Of a DNA stretch of 64,000 nt, positions 7,174 through 16,651 are shown one piece after another. The notes under the pieces were generated by a model. That model made no database searches. It was given only the letters and a program-made list of their open reading frames with translations, and was not told where the DNA came from. A program made the translations under genes and the position numbers. Within the stretch, counting starts at the first letter, position 1. The number at the start of each line of letters is the position of its first letter. The DNA is taken from NCBI RefSeq assembly GCF_013201935.1, contig NZ_CP053833.1, positions 1,736,001 to 1,800,000 of the forward strand. Direction: 5' to 3'. The DNA is from Arcobacter cloacae. Its GTDB lineage: Bacteria; Campylobacterota; Campylobacteria; Campylobacterales; Arcobacteraceae.

Positions 7174-9576
7174 TCAGAAAAACTCAATTGCATTTTTACC
7201 TTGTTTTTTTGCCACATACATTGCAGTATCCGCTTGCTTAATAATATCTTTTACACTAACGCTTGAATCATTAAATAGTGTTATTCCAATACTTGGAGTT
7301 GATACATTTATATGTCCTTCAATAGTAGTAATTGAATTTAAAGCATCTTTTATTTTTATAGCTAAATTTGAAATATTTGTTTTCGCTACATCCTTATTAT
7401 TTCCAATATTATCAATTAAAACTATAAACTCATCTCCACCTATTCGGGCTATCGTATCTTCATCTCTTACAACTTCTTTTATTTTTTTTGCAACCATAAT
7501 AAGTAAAGCATCACCTATATCATGCCCTAAAGTATCATTTACTTCTTTGAAATTATCTAAATCAATAAATATTAAACCACCAACAATTTTATGCCTTACA
7601 ACCTTTGTAATCGCATGTTCTATTCTATCAAGTAATAATAATCTATTTGGTAAACCTGTTAAATTATCATGAGTTGCTTGGTACTCTAAAACTTTCTCTT
7701 TATCTTTTTGTTCACCTATATCTATATATTGTCCTAAGAAATGAGTTATTCTTCCTTCTTTATCTTTTATAGCCGTTATAGTAGCTCTTAATGGAATAAT
7801 TTCATTATTTGCTTTTTTGTTATAAACCTCTCCACTCCAAAAACCTTGAACTTTTAAACTATTCCATAACTCATCACCAAATTTTCTATCTTGATGTCCA
7901 GATTTAAAAATTCTTGGATTTTTTCCTAGAATCTCCTCTTTTGCGTATCCCATAGCTGTACAAAAAGCTTGATTTACTTTTATGATATCACCTGTATTGT
8001 TTGTGATAATCATAGGTTCACTTGATTCAAAAGCATAAGAAGATAGTCTTAATTCATCCTCTTGTTTTATTCTAATCTCTTCATATTCCATTTTCTCCAA
8101 ACAATGTGTTATATCATTTACTAATTTATCAAAAAGTATCTCAACTTCTTGATCAAAGAAATTAAGTTCATTTGAATATAAAACTAAAGTCCCAACTATA
8201 GTATTAAACTTCTTTATTGGAAAAGATGCCATAGAGTTTATATTTAACTTTTTTGCATCATCGTAAAAAATTGAGATATTTTTTTGTTCAAAATTATTTA
8301 TAATAATACTTGTTTCCCATTTCATAGTTTTTGAAACAATATTATTCTGATTTTTGTCATGATAGTTACCAATTTGAGTAATAACTCTTTGCTTTAGTTC
8401 ACCATCTTGTGCTGTAATATCATCATCAATATAGTCATATATAAAACAAAATCTAATATTTTCATTTTCTGATAAAAGTTCACAAATATTTGAATATAAT
8501 CTCTTTTTATCAAAAAGTTTCAATAAAAACTTATTTGCTTGATTTAGTAATTCATAAATATCTTTATGTTTTTGAACAATCATAAAACTTTTTTGTTCAT
8601 TAAAGATAATATTTCTTAAAACAAAAAGTAAAGATATCAATGTAGAAAAACATACAAAAAGAAAAATTAAGCTTTTATTTCTATCTTCTAAAATTTTATC
8701 TTCATATTTTTTTGCTGATTGTTCGATAGAAGAGATTAAAGCATTAAAAATATTATTAAAATTTTCCAAATTCTCATTTGATATTTTTTCCCACTCCTCT
8801 ATTTTTAAAAGATTGTTTGCAGGAAGATTCTCTTTTATATTATTTTTAATATTAAAAATTTTACTTGTATACTCTTCATTAAATTTAATATTTAATTTTT
8901 GCATAATTTCTAAATTTATATTTGAATAAAATAGTGTTCTATTTGAATCTTGCATAAAATAGTTCTCTAAAAATAGTTCATATAACTTTGGATCTAAACT
9001 TTTTTTTGTTAAATAAATCTCTATTAAATCTTTTTCTACTTGTAATGACTCTTCAAATTTTAAAAAACTTAAAATATTTGTAAAATCACTATTTAATCCT
9101 ATAGCGAATTTTACTGGTTTTAATGTTGATAAAGAAGCTAAAATAGTCTTATTTAAAGAAGTATATGCTTGAAAAACTTCTACTAAATTTGTATCTAAAT
9201 TATCTAATTTAATTCTAAAATCTTCTAACTTTTTTAATTCATTTTTATATTGACTAAAACGATTTTCTAAACTTAAATTAGAAATCAAATTTTTTAATTC
9301 ATCGCATGAAATAGATGTATCTTTTCTTTGTTCTAAAAGTTCAGGAAGTTCAATTTTTGAAAGGTGATATTTTACAGACAAACTTCTCTCTTTTTGAACT
9401 TGTAAAATTAGTTTTTTAACAGCATTTAAATATATCAAATTATCATAAGTATCATCTACTTCTTTTACTAGTTCAACTTTTTCATAAACTAATATCGAAC
9501 TAAAATATAAAATTCCTAATGCTGGTAATGTAAATATTAATATCATTTTTAGAAATAATTTATTTTTAATCAACAT
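7174..9576 (-). CDS. Membrane diguanylate cyclase with NIT, GAF, PAS and GGDEF domains
   Basis: 800 aa. Order: membrane helix (about 8-29), a periplasmic helical region opening VQKERSLSVKYHLSK, typical of NIT nitrate/nitrite-sensing domains (to about 295), second membrane helix (about 303-322), a GAF-like domain (about 345-495), a PAS domain (ITNNTGDIIKVNQAF through HFLGQYIDIGEQKDKEK) and a C-terminal GGDEF domain. The active site is intact: DNLTGLPNR, then RIGGDEF. An RDED sequence five residues before GGDEF forms the RxxD inhibitory I-site, so product feedback is expected. It should make c-di-GMP from GTP in response to a periplasmic anion or similar small signal plus a cytoplasmic cue. Monocistronic. 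The NIT assignment rests on pattern only. Confidence 0.82.
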   Translation of the reverse strand: MLIKNKLFLKMILIFTLPALGILYFSSILVYEKVELVKEVDDTYDNLIYLNAVKKLILQVQKERSLSVKYHLSKIELPELLEQRKDTSISCDELKNLISNLSLENRFSQYKNELKKLEDFRIKLDNLDTNLVEVFQAYTSLNKTILASLSTLKPVKFAIGLNSDFTNILSFLKFEESLQVEKDLIEIYLTKKSLDPKLYELFLENYFMQDSNRTLFYSNINLEIMQKLNIKFNEEYTSKIFNIKNNIKENLPANNLLKIEEWEKISNENLENFNNIFNALISSIEQSAKKYEDKILEDRNKSLIFLFVCFSTLISLLFVLRNIIFNEQKSFMIVQKHKDIYELLNQANKFLLKLFDKKRLYSNICELLSENENIRFCFIYDYIDDDITAQDGELKQRVITQIGNYHDKNQNNIVSKTMKWETSIIINNFEQKNISIFYDDAKKLNINSMASFPIKKFNTIVGTLVLYSNELNFFDQEVEILFDKLVNDITHCLEKMEYEEIRIKQEDELRLSSYAFESSEPMIITNNTGDIIKVNQAFCTAMGYAKEEILGKNPRIFKSGHQDRKFGDELWNSLKVQGFWSGEVYNKKANNEIIPLRATITAIKDKEGRITHFLGQYIDIGEQKDKEKVLEYQATHDNLTGLPNRLLLLDRIEHAITKVVRHKIVGGLIFIDLDNFKEVNDTLGHDIGDALLIMVAKKIKEVVRDEDTIARIGGDEFIVLIDNIGNNKDVAKTNISNLAIKIKDALNSITTIEGHINVSTPSIGITLFNDSSVSVKDIIKQADTAMYVAKKQGKNAIEFF

Positions 9577-9667
9577 CTTTCCTTTTATAATTTAGTATTG
9601 ATTATATAATCATTTAGATTAACAATTATAAAAAATTTACAAAAATTAAAATATATATCATTAAAAA

Positions 9668-11035
9668 TTATTTTTCATAAATTCTATAATATTTACCTTT
9701 TATTTTTGACTTAGAAAGTTTGTCTAAAACATATTCTAATTTCTCTTTATTTATAGCTACATAAGAGGCAAAATCTAAAATATCAATTTTTCCAATATCA
9801 TCTTTATTTAAACCAATCCCAGCTGTTAAAGCACCAAGAATATCACCTGCTCTTAATTTTTGTTTTTTCCCACCATTTATAAAAATTGTTCTTAAATTTG
9901 AATCAATTTTATATGATAAATCATCTTCTATATCTATTATATTCTCTTCTTTTATATCACTAAAAGTATCTTTGATAAGTTCAACTCTATCATAATCATT
10001 TGAATTATATAAAGATATTGCTATTCCACCTTTTCCAGCACGTGCAGTTCTTCCGATTCTGTGAGTGTGTATTTTTTCATCTAATGATAAATCATAATTT
10101 ATAACCAAATCCACATCATCAATATGAAGTCCTCTTGAAGCCACATCTGTTGCTATTAAAATAGGATATGACTTATTTGAAAATAAAATAATAGTTTCAT
10201 CACGCTGTTTTTGGTCTAAATCTGAATGTAAAGTTAAAACATCTAATCCCAAATCATATAAATCATCAGCTAATTTATCACAAGTTATTTTCATATTACA
10301 AAAAATTAAAATTGTTTTTGCTTTATTTGATGAGATAAGTGCTGGAATAAGTGCTGTTTTATTTGATTCATCCACATTATAAAACTTCTGTTTTATATGA
10401 ACTTTTTCTTCATTTTCAACTTTTACAAACTCTGGATTTTTTAATATATTTAAAGCTAATTTTTCTATATTTTTTTCATAAGTTGCTGAAAATAAAAGAG
10501 TTTGTCTATTTTTTGGTAAACTGTGTATTATTTCAATAATATCATCATAAAAACCCATATCAAGCATTTTATCAGCTTCATCTAAAACCAAAGTATTTAT
10601 ATTTTCAAGCTTTATATTCTCTTCTTTTATATGTTTTAAAACTCGTCCTGGAGTTGCTACAACAATATGAGCCCCATGAAACAATGAAACAACTTGAGGT
10701 TTAAAAGGAACTCCTCCACAAAGAGTAAGCACCTTTAGATTATGAATATGTCTTGAAAGTTTTCTAAGTTCTTGTGCTATTTGATTTGCTAATTCCCTTG
10801 TTGGAGCTAATATTAAAGATTGGATTCTGAAATTTTTTACATCTATTTTGTTTAAAAGTGGAATACAAAATGCCACAGTTTTTCCAGAACCTGTTTTTGC
10901 TTGAGCTATTAAATCTTTATTTTGTAAACTCAAAGGCAAACTTTTTTGCTGTATTGGTGTCATATTTGTATATTCTAAAGAGTTTAAATTTGTTAAAAAC
11001 TCTTTTGATAAATTTAGTTGTGAAAATTTTTCCAT
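9668..11035 (-). CDS. dbpA: DEAD-box RNA helicase DbpA
   Basis: 455 aa. Helicase motifs in order: Q motif near MTPIQQKSLP, Walker A AQAKTGSGKT (44-53), PTRELANQ, TPGRVL, DEAD (152-155), SAT in LLFSATYEKN, ATDVASRGLHI and HRIGRTARAG. The C-terminal 70 residues (KLRAGDILGALTAGIGLNKD, then IGKIDILDFASYVAI) are the DbpA-type RNA-binding domain that recognises hairpin 92 of 23S rRNA. Role: ATP-dependent remodelling during 50S ribosomal subunit assembly. Directly follows the DedA gene (2-bp gap) in a three-gene operon. Confidence 0.92.
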   Translation of the reverse strand: MEKFSQLNLSKEFLTNLNSLEYTNMTPIQQKSLPLSLQNKDLIAQAKTGSGKTVAFCIPLLNKIDVKNFRIQSLILAPTRELANQIAQELRKLSRHIHNLKVLTLCGGVPFKPQVVSLFHGAHIVVATPGRVLKHIKEENIKLENINTLVLDEADKMLDMGFYDDIIEIIHSLPKNRQTLLFSATYEKNIEKLALNILKNPEFVKVENEEKVHIKQKFYNVDESNKTALIPALISSNKAKTILIFCNMKITCDKLADDLYDLGLDVLTLHSDLDQKQRDETIILFSNKSYPILIATDVASRGLHIDDVDLVINYDLSLDEKIHTHRIGRTARAGKGGIAISLYNSNDYDRVELIKDTFSDIKEENIIDIEDDLSYKIDSNLRTIFINGGKKQKLRAGDILGALTAGIGLNKDDIGKIDILDFASYVAINKEKLEYVLDKLSKSKIKGKYYRIYEK

Positions 11036-11037
11036 AA

Positions 11038-11574
11038 TTATTTCTCTATTCTTTTAAATATATATGAGATAGTTAAGAATAAAACTAAAATTATTCCTAA
11101 TCCCACATATTTGAAATCATCGCTTAAACTTAATATATACTCACCTGCAACAAAACTTAAATAACCAACTATACAAGCCCATAAAATAGTAGCAAGTGCA
11201 TTAAAAATTGCAAATTTTGTAGCTGAATATTTTGTAAGTCCCATCGCAAGAGGAATTAGTGTTTTTATTCCATAAATATATTTTTGTATAAACACAACAA
11301 AAGAACCGTACTTTCTCATCATCAAATGAGCAAGTGCTATTTTTCTTCCATATTTTCCCATCATCTCTTTTGCATAATTTTTATTTTTTCTAGCTAAAAA
11401 AAATAAAAACTGATCACCCAAAAAGTTTGAAATTCCTGCTACTAAAATAGAGACATAAATATTTAAATCTCCAGCATAAGATAAAACTCCTGCAAATACA
11501 AGCCCTACAAATCCTCCACCAAAAGAGTATAAAAACAGAGCTACATATCCCCAATCTTGAATAAATTGCTCCAT
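11038..11574 (-). CDS. DedA family inner-membrane protein
   Basis: 178 aa polytopic membrane protein of the DedA/SNARE-associated group. Characteristic features are the GGGFVGLVFAGVLSYAG start, GISNFLGDQFLFFLARKNK, and the amphipathic YGSFVVFIQKYIYGIKTLIPLAMGL block containing the family's conserved Arg/Lys-rich and Gly-Pro-type re-entrant element. DedA proteins are thought to flip or recycle lipid carriers such as undecaprenyl phosphate and affect envelope stress and membrane potential. Lies between an unknown gene and dbpA with almost no spacing; co-transcription is likely. Confidence 0.87.
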   Translation of the reverse strand: MEQFIQDWGYVALFLYSFGGGFVGLVFAGVLSYAGDLNIYVSILVAGISNFLGDQFLFFLARKNKNYAKEMMGKYGRKIALAHLMMRKYGSFVVFIQKYIYGIKTLIPLAMGLTKYSATKFAIFNALATILWACIVGYLSFVAGEYILSLSDDFKYVGLGIILVLFLTISYIFKRIEK

Positions 11575-11575
11575 A

Positions 11576-12208
11576 CTAAGCCTCTATTCCAAAAAGTTCT
11601 AAAGCTTCAATAACATCAGCGTCTTCTAAATCTATTAATTCATCTTTTATATTTTCTTGTGCTTTTTTGCAAATAAACTCTTTTACTTTAAGCCTTACAT
11701 CTTCGATATTCTCAACAATTACAAATCCACTAAATTGAATCTCATTGTCATAACAAAGTAAAACTCCTTCACAAGACTCTTCTATAAATTCACTAATTTG
11801 TCTATAATTTATCTCTAATGCACTTGCATTCCAACCGTAATTTTCAAGTTCTTTGTCTTCAAACATCTCAACACCATCACTTTGATGGTCAAAATAAAGC
11901 ATATTCTCTTTATTCATATCAATTATATTTTGCCAATTTGAAACAGGTTTTATTTTACAATTTGTACCAGTTATCATAGGTTTATAATCTGCAAAAAGTT
12001 GATTAGCAATAGCCTTTGCATCTAAAATTGAAGGCATTTGTTTAGCCTCCAAATTTTTATAAATTACTGCTTTTTTCTTCACATCATCTAAGTTGTTATA
12101 AATTTTTCCATCAACATCAATAATAATTGGAGATTTTGAAGCATATAAATTTAAAATTTGTGTAATATCAATATTTAGCTCTAAATCTTTTATATTAATT
12201 TTTCTCAT
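11576..12208 (-). CDS. Unknown 210-aa cytoplasmic protein, first gene of the dedA-dbpA operon
   Basis: I do not recognise the family. It is acidic, lacks signal peptide and membrane segments, and has a mixed alpha/beta look. The N-terminal half contains PIIIDVDGKIYNNLDD, a beta-hairpin-like element, and a segment rich in hydrophobic residues (MPSILDAKAIANQLFADYKP). The C-terminal 60 residues are a run of helices rich in Glu and Asp, ending EALELFGIEA. A strong start: AGGAAAGAGTTAAA before the ATG. Its stop is one base from the DedA start. Divergent from the EAL gene at 12356. Confidence 0.6.
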   Translation of the reverse strand: MRKINIKDLELNIDITQILNLYASKSPIIIDVDGKIYNNLDDVKKKAVIYKNLEAKQMPSILDAKAIANQLFADYKPMITGTNCKIKPVSNWQNIIDMNKENMLYFDHQSDGVEMFEDKELENYGWNASALEINYRQISEFIEESCEGVLLCYDNEIQFSGFVIVENIEDVRLKVKEFICKKAQENIKDELIDLEDADVIEALELFGIEA

Positions 12209-12355
12209 TTTAACTCTTTCCTAATTCATTAAGTTTTGGGATTCTATCGTAAAATAAATTAAATACTAAGTTTTAAAAGTCTTTGATTTTTTTTTATAAA
12301 ACTCAAAGAATAAATACATATAATGTACTAATAAATATCGAAAATTGGGGCTATT

Positions 12356-13591
12356 TTGTTTTTTCTTAATTTCATAAATAAATTCTTAAAGAAAAATAAT
12401 ATTAAAACTCTTTTTTTAATTGATATTTTGTATATGAAAGATTTAAATGCTATTTATCAGTTCAAAAATGGCGATTATATTATTAGACAATTAAAAAAAC
12501 TTCTAAAATCAGAAATAAAAAATTCAATACATAAAAAAATTGGTAAAAAATCGAATATTCAAATTAAAAACTCTCATGCTGATGTGTTTGAAATATTGAT
12601 ATTTTCAGATATAAATTTAGAAAAAATCAATGAAATAAAAAACATTATTTATGAAAAAATTGTCTCTTACAATTTTAAATTATTAGATAAAAACTTTTTT
12701 ATTAATATTGATGTAACAATTAGTTGTTCTAAAAGTTCGGATAAACAAATAAAAGTTTTTGCGGAAAAAGCACTTCATGAAGCAAAATTAAACTATTTAC
12801 ATTATATGTATTTTGATTCAACTTTATTTAAAGAAGATTTTATAAACAAAGATTTATTAGAAATAATAAATCACAGTATCAAAAACAACTCTGTTGAGCC
12901 ATATTTTCAGGCTATTATGGATAATAAAACTTTACAAATCATCAAATATGAAGCTTTGATGAGAATATACGATAAAAATGGAAATATTTTAGTACCCAAT
13001 ATTTTTATTCATAAGGCTAAAAAATATAGGTTGTATAATAAATTAATGGAAATTTTATTTGATAAAATTATTATTTACATTTTAAAATATAAAATCCATG
13101 TTAGTATAAATCTAGATTATGTAGATATTTTAAATCCTATGATAAGAAAAACTTTAATAAGCAAAATAAAAAAACATCAAATAGGCTCATTTTTAACTAT
13201 AGAAATTCTTGAAAATGAAAAAGTATCAAATTTTGATATGGTGAATGATTTTCTAAAAGAAGTAAAAAAATATGGCGTAAAAATAGCAATTGATGATTTT
13301 GGTGTGGGTTTTTCAAATTATGAAAATATTTTAAATCTAGAAATAGATTATATAAAAATTGATGGTTCTTTAATAAAAAGAATAGATGAAGATATATATT
13401 TAAATCTAATTAAAAGCATAGTTTTGTTCTCAAAACAACAAAATATAAAATTAGTTGCAGAATATGTAAGTGATTTAAAAACTTTAAGATATGTAAAAAA
13501 TATACAAATAGATTATTCTCAAGGTTATTATATAGGAAAGCCTTTGAGTATTGATGAGCTACTAGGAAAAAAAGATGAAAAAACAACTTGA
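12356..13591 (+). CDS. EAL-domain phosphodiesterase with degenerate N-terminal GGDEF
   Basis: 411 aa, soluble. Residues about 18-165 have the GGDEF fold pattern (FLIDILYMKDLNAIYQFKNGDYIIRQL), but SHADVFEI stands where RxGGDEF should be, so no cyclase activity is expected. The EAL domain (about 175-405) keeps the residues needed for c-di-GMP hydrolysis: YEALMR (Glu near 199), the Asn in VSINLDY, Glu in TIEILENE, both Asp of AIDDFGVGFS (about 312-314), the Lys in YIKIDGS, Glu of VAEYV and Gln of DYSQGYYIGKP. Start is a TTG with weak GGGG upstream. The last 17 bases overlap the next gene, so the two are a coupled pair. The degenerate GGDEF may be a GTP or c-di-GMP sensing module. Confidence 0.82.
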   Translation: MFFLNFINKFLKKNNIKTLFLIDILYMKDLNAIYQFKNGDYIIRQLKKLLKSEIKNSIHKKIGKKSNIQIKNSHADVFEILIFSDINLEKINEIKNIIYEKIVSYNFKLLDKNFFINIDVTISCSKSSDKQIKVFAEKALHEAKLNYLHYMYFDSTLFKEDFINKDLLEIINHSIKNNSVEPYFQAIMDNKTLQIIKYEALMRIYDKNGNILVPNIFIHKAKKYRLYNKLMEILFDKIIIYILKYKIHVSINLDYVDILNPMIRKTLISKIKKHQIGSFLTIEILENEKVSNFDMVNDFLKEVKKYGVKIAIDDFGVGFSNYENILNLEIDYIKIDGSLIKRIDEDIYLNLIKSIVLFSKQQNIKLVAEYVSDLKTLRYVKNIQIDYSQGYYIGKPLSIDELLGKKDEKTT

Positions 13592-14378
13592 AAAAATAAC
13601 AAATTTGACTCTAAATGAACTTTTAAATAATAAAATTATTTTACCCTCTTTGTATTTTGAAAAATTTGATTATTATGCAAAAGATATAGAAATAGACTTA
13701 GGTGATGAAAGTTTTAAAAATGAGATAGAAAATATAATTATTGATGATTTTAAAACCATAGAAAAATATATGAACTCCATCATGAATAATGTTTCTGAAC
13801 TAAAAGAAGAGACAAATAATGCAAAAAATGCAATCATAAATAAAGATATAAATAGTTTAAATGATATATATAAAAATATGATAAAACTAGAAAAAGAAGT
13901 AAAAAGACTAAACAATGAACTTTTTATAGATGAAGAGACTAAAATATTTAATAGAAAATGGATTTATACAAAATTTTTAGATGAAGAATATTTATTTAGA
14001 AATAATGGGGTTTTACTTTTAATAGATGTGGTTGATTATTTTTATGTTCAAAAAGAGTATGGAGAGTTATTATCTAAAAATCTTATTGTTTTTATAATAA
14101 ATTTTATAAATGAAAAATTTAAAGATGAAAAATATAATATTCAAATAGCAAGATATTTTGATGATAAAATTTTTGTTTTTATTTTAGAGGAAAATTTTAA
14201 AGAAATTAATAATTTTATTATAAACATTGAAAAAATGCTTTCAAATATAACTTTAAAAAGTAATTCAGGACTTCTTATAAAAGCAAATTATAAATTTCAT
14301 TATGATTTTTTTAAACCAGCTGATGATTCAAAAAAACTTTTTGAAAAACTTTTAGATTTATCTAAAGCCTCTTCATAA
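13575..14378 (+). CDS. Coiled-coil protein with degenerate GGDEF domain
   Basis: 267 aa, soluble and very AT-rich. An N-terminal helical region (1-115), ending in a coiled coil of alternating Lys/Glu/Leu residues around NMIKLEKEVKRLNNEL, leads into a GGDEF-like fold that opens with DEETKIFNRKWIYTKFL (compare DPLTGLxNRR) and has LLLIDVVDYFYVQKEYG in place of the Mg-binding strand. Where RYGGDEF is expected it has RYFDDKIF (about 193-200), so the catalytic GG and Glu are lost. It is translationally coupled to the EAL gene upstream and is probably its regulatory partner or a nucleotide receptor. Its last 79 bases overlap the end of pxpC on the opposite strand. Confidence 0.7.
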   Translation: MKKQLEKITNLTLNELLNNKIILPSLYFEKFDYYAKDIEIDLGDESFKNEIENIIIDDFKTIEKYMNSIMNNVSELKEETNNAKNAIINKDINSLNDIYKNMIKLEKEVKRLNNELFIDEETKIFNRKWIYTKFLDEEYLFRNNGVLLLIDVVDYFYVQKEYGELLSKNLIVFIINFINEKFKDEKYNIQIARYFDDKIFVFILEENFKEINNFIINIEKMLSNITLKSNSGLLIKANYKFHYDFFKPADDSKKLFEKLLDLSKASS

Positions 14379-15238
14379 GAGATTTCTTCAAATCTTATTT
14401 TTGTATTTATTCTTGCTTGAGAGAGTTTAAAGCAATCTATATTTAAAACTACTCCAATTTTTGGATAACCTCCTATTGTTTGTCTTTGTTTCAATAGCAC
14501 AATTGGTTGTCCATCTTTTGGAATTTGAATACTTCCAAAGGCTATTGCTTCTGAAATTATTCCATCTATTTGACATTTTATTGGGATTCCTTTTAACTTA
14601 TAAGCCATTTTATTAAATTCATTTGTTACAAAATAAGTTGAATTAAGAAATTTATCTTTTTCTTCTTTAGAAAAATACTCCTCTTGATATGAAAAAATAA
14701 CTCTTAAGGTTAAATCCTCTTCATAATTTGGAATAAACTCTTTTTTTAATCTCATTGTGTAGTTACAAACTCTTTTTTTATAAGGTAACTCATCACCTTT
14801 TTTTAATTTATCTCCATCTAATCCACCAAGTTTTTCTTTGATAGTTGTACTATTACTTCCAAACTCTTTTTTTATATCAAAACCACCTAAAACAGCTAAA
14901 TAGACCAAATTTCCACTTAGAATTTTTCCAATTTTTATAATATCACCCTTTTTGATATTATAACTTTGCCAAATCTCTTTTGATTGTTCGTTTATAAAGA
15001 ACTCGCAATTCGCACCCGTTATTGAAAGTTGAGTATCTTTATTTGCTTCTATTATAAAATTTGAAAAAGAGATTTCTAAAATATTTGTATCTAAGGAATT
15101 TTTCAAAAGTTTATTTGCCCAAAAATAAGCAAATTCATCAGAACAACCACTATTTGAAACTCCTAAAAAAGAAAAACCAAATCTTCCTTTATCTTGAATT
15201 GTTGCTAAAATTGGACTATTTATGATTTCAAAACTCAT
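14300..15238 (-). CDS. pxpC: 5-oxoprolinase subunit C (biotin-dependent carboxyltransferase-like, KipA)
   Basis: 312 aa, AHS2/KipA family. Recognisable by the opening IINSPILATIQDKGRFGFSFLGVSNSG, LSITGANCEFFIN, YLAVLGGFDIKKEFGSNST and the near-terminal IPKDGQPIVLLKQRQTIGGYPKIG. With PxpA and PxpB it forms the ATP-dependent enzyme that opens 5-oxoproline (pyroglutamate) to glutamate. Start overlaps the pxpB stop by 4 bp. The final ~20 residues (serine/lysine-rich, ending SSAGLKKS) lie over the opposite-strand GGDEF-like gene and are probably not conserved. Confidence 0.92.
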   Translation of the reverse strand: MSFEIINSPILATIQDKGRFGFSFLGVSNSGCSDEFAYFWANKLLKNSLDTNILEISFSNFIIEANKDTQLSITGANCEFFINEQSKEIWQSYNIKKGDIIKIGKILSGNLVYLAVLGGFDIKKEFGSNSTTIKEKLGGLDGDKLKKGDELPYKKRVCNYTMRLKKEFIPNYEEDLTLRVIFSYQEEYFSKEEKDKFLNSTYFVTNEFNKMAYKLKGIPIKCQIDGIISEAIAFGSIQIPKDGQPIVLLKQRQTIGGYPKIGVVLNIDCFKLSQARINTKIRFEEISYEEALDKSKSFSKSFFESSAGLKKS

Positions 15239-15912
15239 AAAACGCCCCCTTGTTTTAAAAACTGCTCTTTTGAAATAGGATTAAATTTTACTTTATTTCC
15301 TATATTTAAAACAGATAGATTTTTTAGTTTTTTATCAAAAGGTTCAAAAGCTGTTTTACCTATAATATTCCAACCTCCAGGACTTTGTTGTGGATAAATA
15401 GCTGTTTGAAAATCAGCAATTGCAACACTTCCTTTTGGAACTATTTTTCTTGGAGTTGAAACTCTTGGAACTGCTATTTTTTCATCTACTTTTCCTAAAT
15501 ATGCAAAAGCTGGTAAAAATCCAATAGCATAAACATCATAGATTTTATTTGAATGAAGAGAAATTATATTTTCAATAGAAAGATTTTTTTCTAAACTAAT
15601 TTTTTCTAAATCAAAACCAACTTCATTCCCATAATAAACATCAATACTTATAATTTTTTCATCTAAAATTAAATCTAAATCTAAATTTATATTTTTTTCT
15701 AATAAACTTTTTAAACTTTCATAATCATATTTAAAAATATCATAAGAGATAAAAATAGAAGTATATGAAGGAATAATCTCTATAATTCCTTCAAGCATTA
15801 AATTTTTTATACAAAAATAGGCTTTTTTTACATTTTGAGAGATTTTTTCATCTATAGAATTTCCAAAATATATAATTAAAGAATCAACACTTACAATTTT
15901 AAAAATCATCAA
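15235..15912 (-). CDS. pxpB: 5-oxoprolinase subunit B (KipI family)
   Basis: 225 aa, AHS1/KipI family. The second half carries the signatures YAIGFLPAFAYLGKVDEKIAVPR, TPRKIVPKGSVAIADFQTAIYPQQSPGGWNIIGKT. The N-terminal domain is divergent but has the expected length. Partner of PxpC in pyroglutamate cleavage, where the B-C pair acts together with the TIM-barrel-like PxpA subunit. Overlaps both neighbours by 4 bp, so all three subunits are translationally coupled and made in fixed ratio. The older name KipI (kinase inhibitor) reflects a Bacillus effect and is not implied here. Confidence 0.92.
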   Translation of the reverse strand: MMIFKIVSVDSLIIYFGNSIDEKISQNVKKAYFCIKNLMLEGIIEIIPSYTSIFISYDIFKYDYESLKSLLEKNINLDLDLILDEKIISIDVYYGNEVGFDLEKISLEKNLSIENIISLHSNKIYDVYAIGFLPAFAYLGKVDEKIAVPRVSTPRKIVPKGSVAIADFQTAIYPQQSPGGWNIIGKTAFEPFDKKLKNLSVLNIGNKVKFNPISKEQFLKQGGVL

Positions 15913-16643
15913 TAAAGTGCTTTTCTAAGAAGTTTTATAAACTCTAAAGCTTTATCATTATCTCCATGAACACAAATAGAATCTGCTTTTAAAAATAGCT
16001 TTTTGCTATTTGTACTATATAAATAACCTCTTTCTTTAATCAATTTTATTCTATCTGCAACTTGTAATTCATCTTGAATAACTGCATTTTCGTAACTTCT
16101 TGCTACTAAACTTCCATCATCATTGTAATTTCTATCTGCAAAAACTTCATAAATAAGATTTATACTATAAAGTTTTGAAGTGTAATCATAAGCTTCATTT
16201 TTTGGACCTGAAAGAATCATAAGTTTTATATTTTTATCATAAGATGAAATAGCATTTAAAATTGCTTTAAAAATATTTTCATCTCTCATCATATCATGAT
16301 ACAAAGCACCATGTGGTTTTACATAAGATACAGCTGTTCCATGGGCTTTACAAAAAGCACTTAAAGCTCCTAATTGATACAAAATGATTGATTTAATCTC
16401 TTCTAATGAACACAAAATACTTCTTCTACCAAAACCTTGTAAATCTTGATAAGAAGGATGAGCTCCTATTGTTACATTGTGTTTTTTTGCTAGGGAAACT
16501 GTTCTATTCATAGTTAATGCATCACTTGCATGATAACCACAAGCAAGATTTGCCATATCAATTAATGGCATAATCTCTTCATCATTTCCCATTTTCCAAA
16601 CACCAAAACTCTCACCCATGTCACAGTTTAATCTAATTGCCAT
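15909..16643 (-). CDS. pxpA: 5-oxoprolinase subunit A (LamB/YcsF family)
   Basis: 244 aa. Begins LNCDMGESFG and continues MANLACGYHASDA, IGAHPSYQDLQGFGRR, VKPHGALYHDMM and the C-terminal ICVHGDN, all hallmark blocks of the LamB/YcsF family with metal- and substrate-binding His and Asp residues. Performs pyroglutamate ring opening with PxpBC using ATP, recycling damaged glutamine/glutamate. First of the three pxp genes, 8 bp after the unknown gene upstream, which is probably part of the same transcript. Confidence 0.94.
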   Translation of the reverse strand: MAIRLNCDMGESFGVWKMGNDEEIMPLIDMANLACGYHASDALTMNRTVSLAKKHNVTIGAHPSYQDLQGFGRRSILCSLEEIKSIILYQLGALSAFCKAHGTAVSYVKPHGALYHDMMRDENIFKAILNAISSYDKNIKLMILSGPKNEAYDYTSKLYSINLIYEVFADRNYNDDGSLVARSYENAVIQDELQVADRIKLIKERGYLYSTNSKKLFLKADSICVHGDNDKALEFIKLLRKALY

Positions 16644-16651
16644 AATAAATC

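Noticed and set aside
7091-7672. 193-aa plus-strand ORF
   Set aside because: Antisense to the GGDEF domain of the diguanylate cyclase, with low-complexity hydrophobic composition; a shadow frame.
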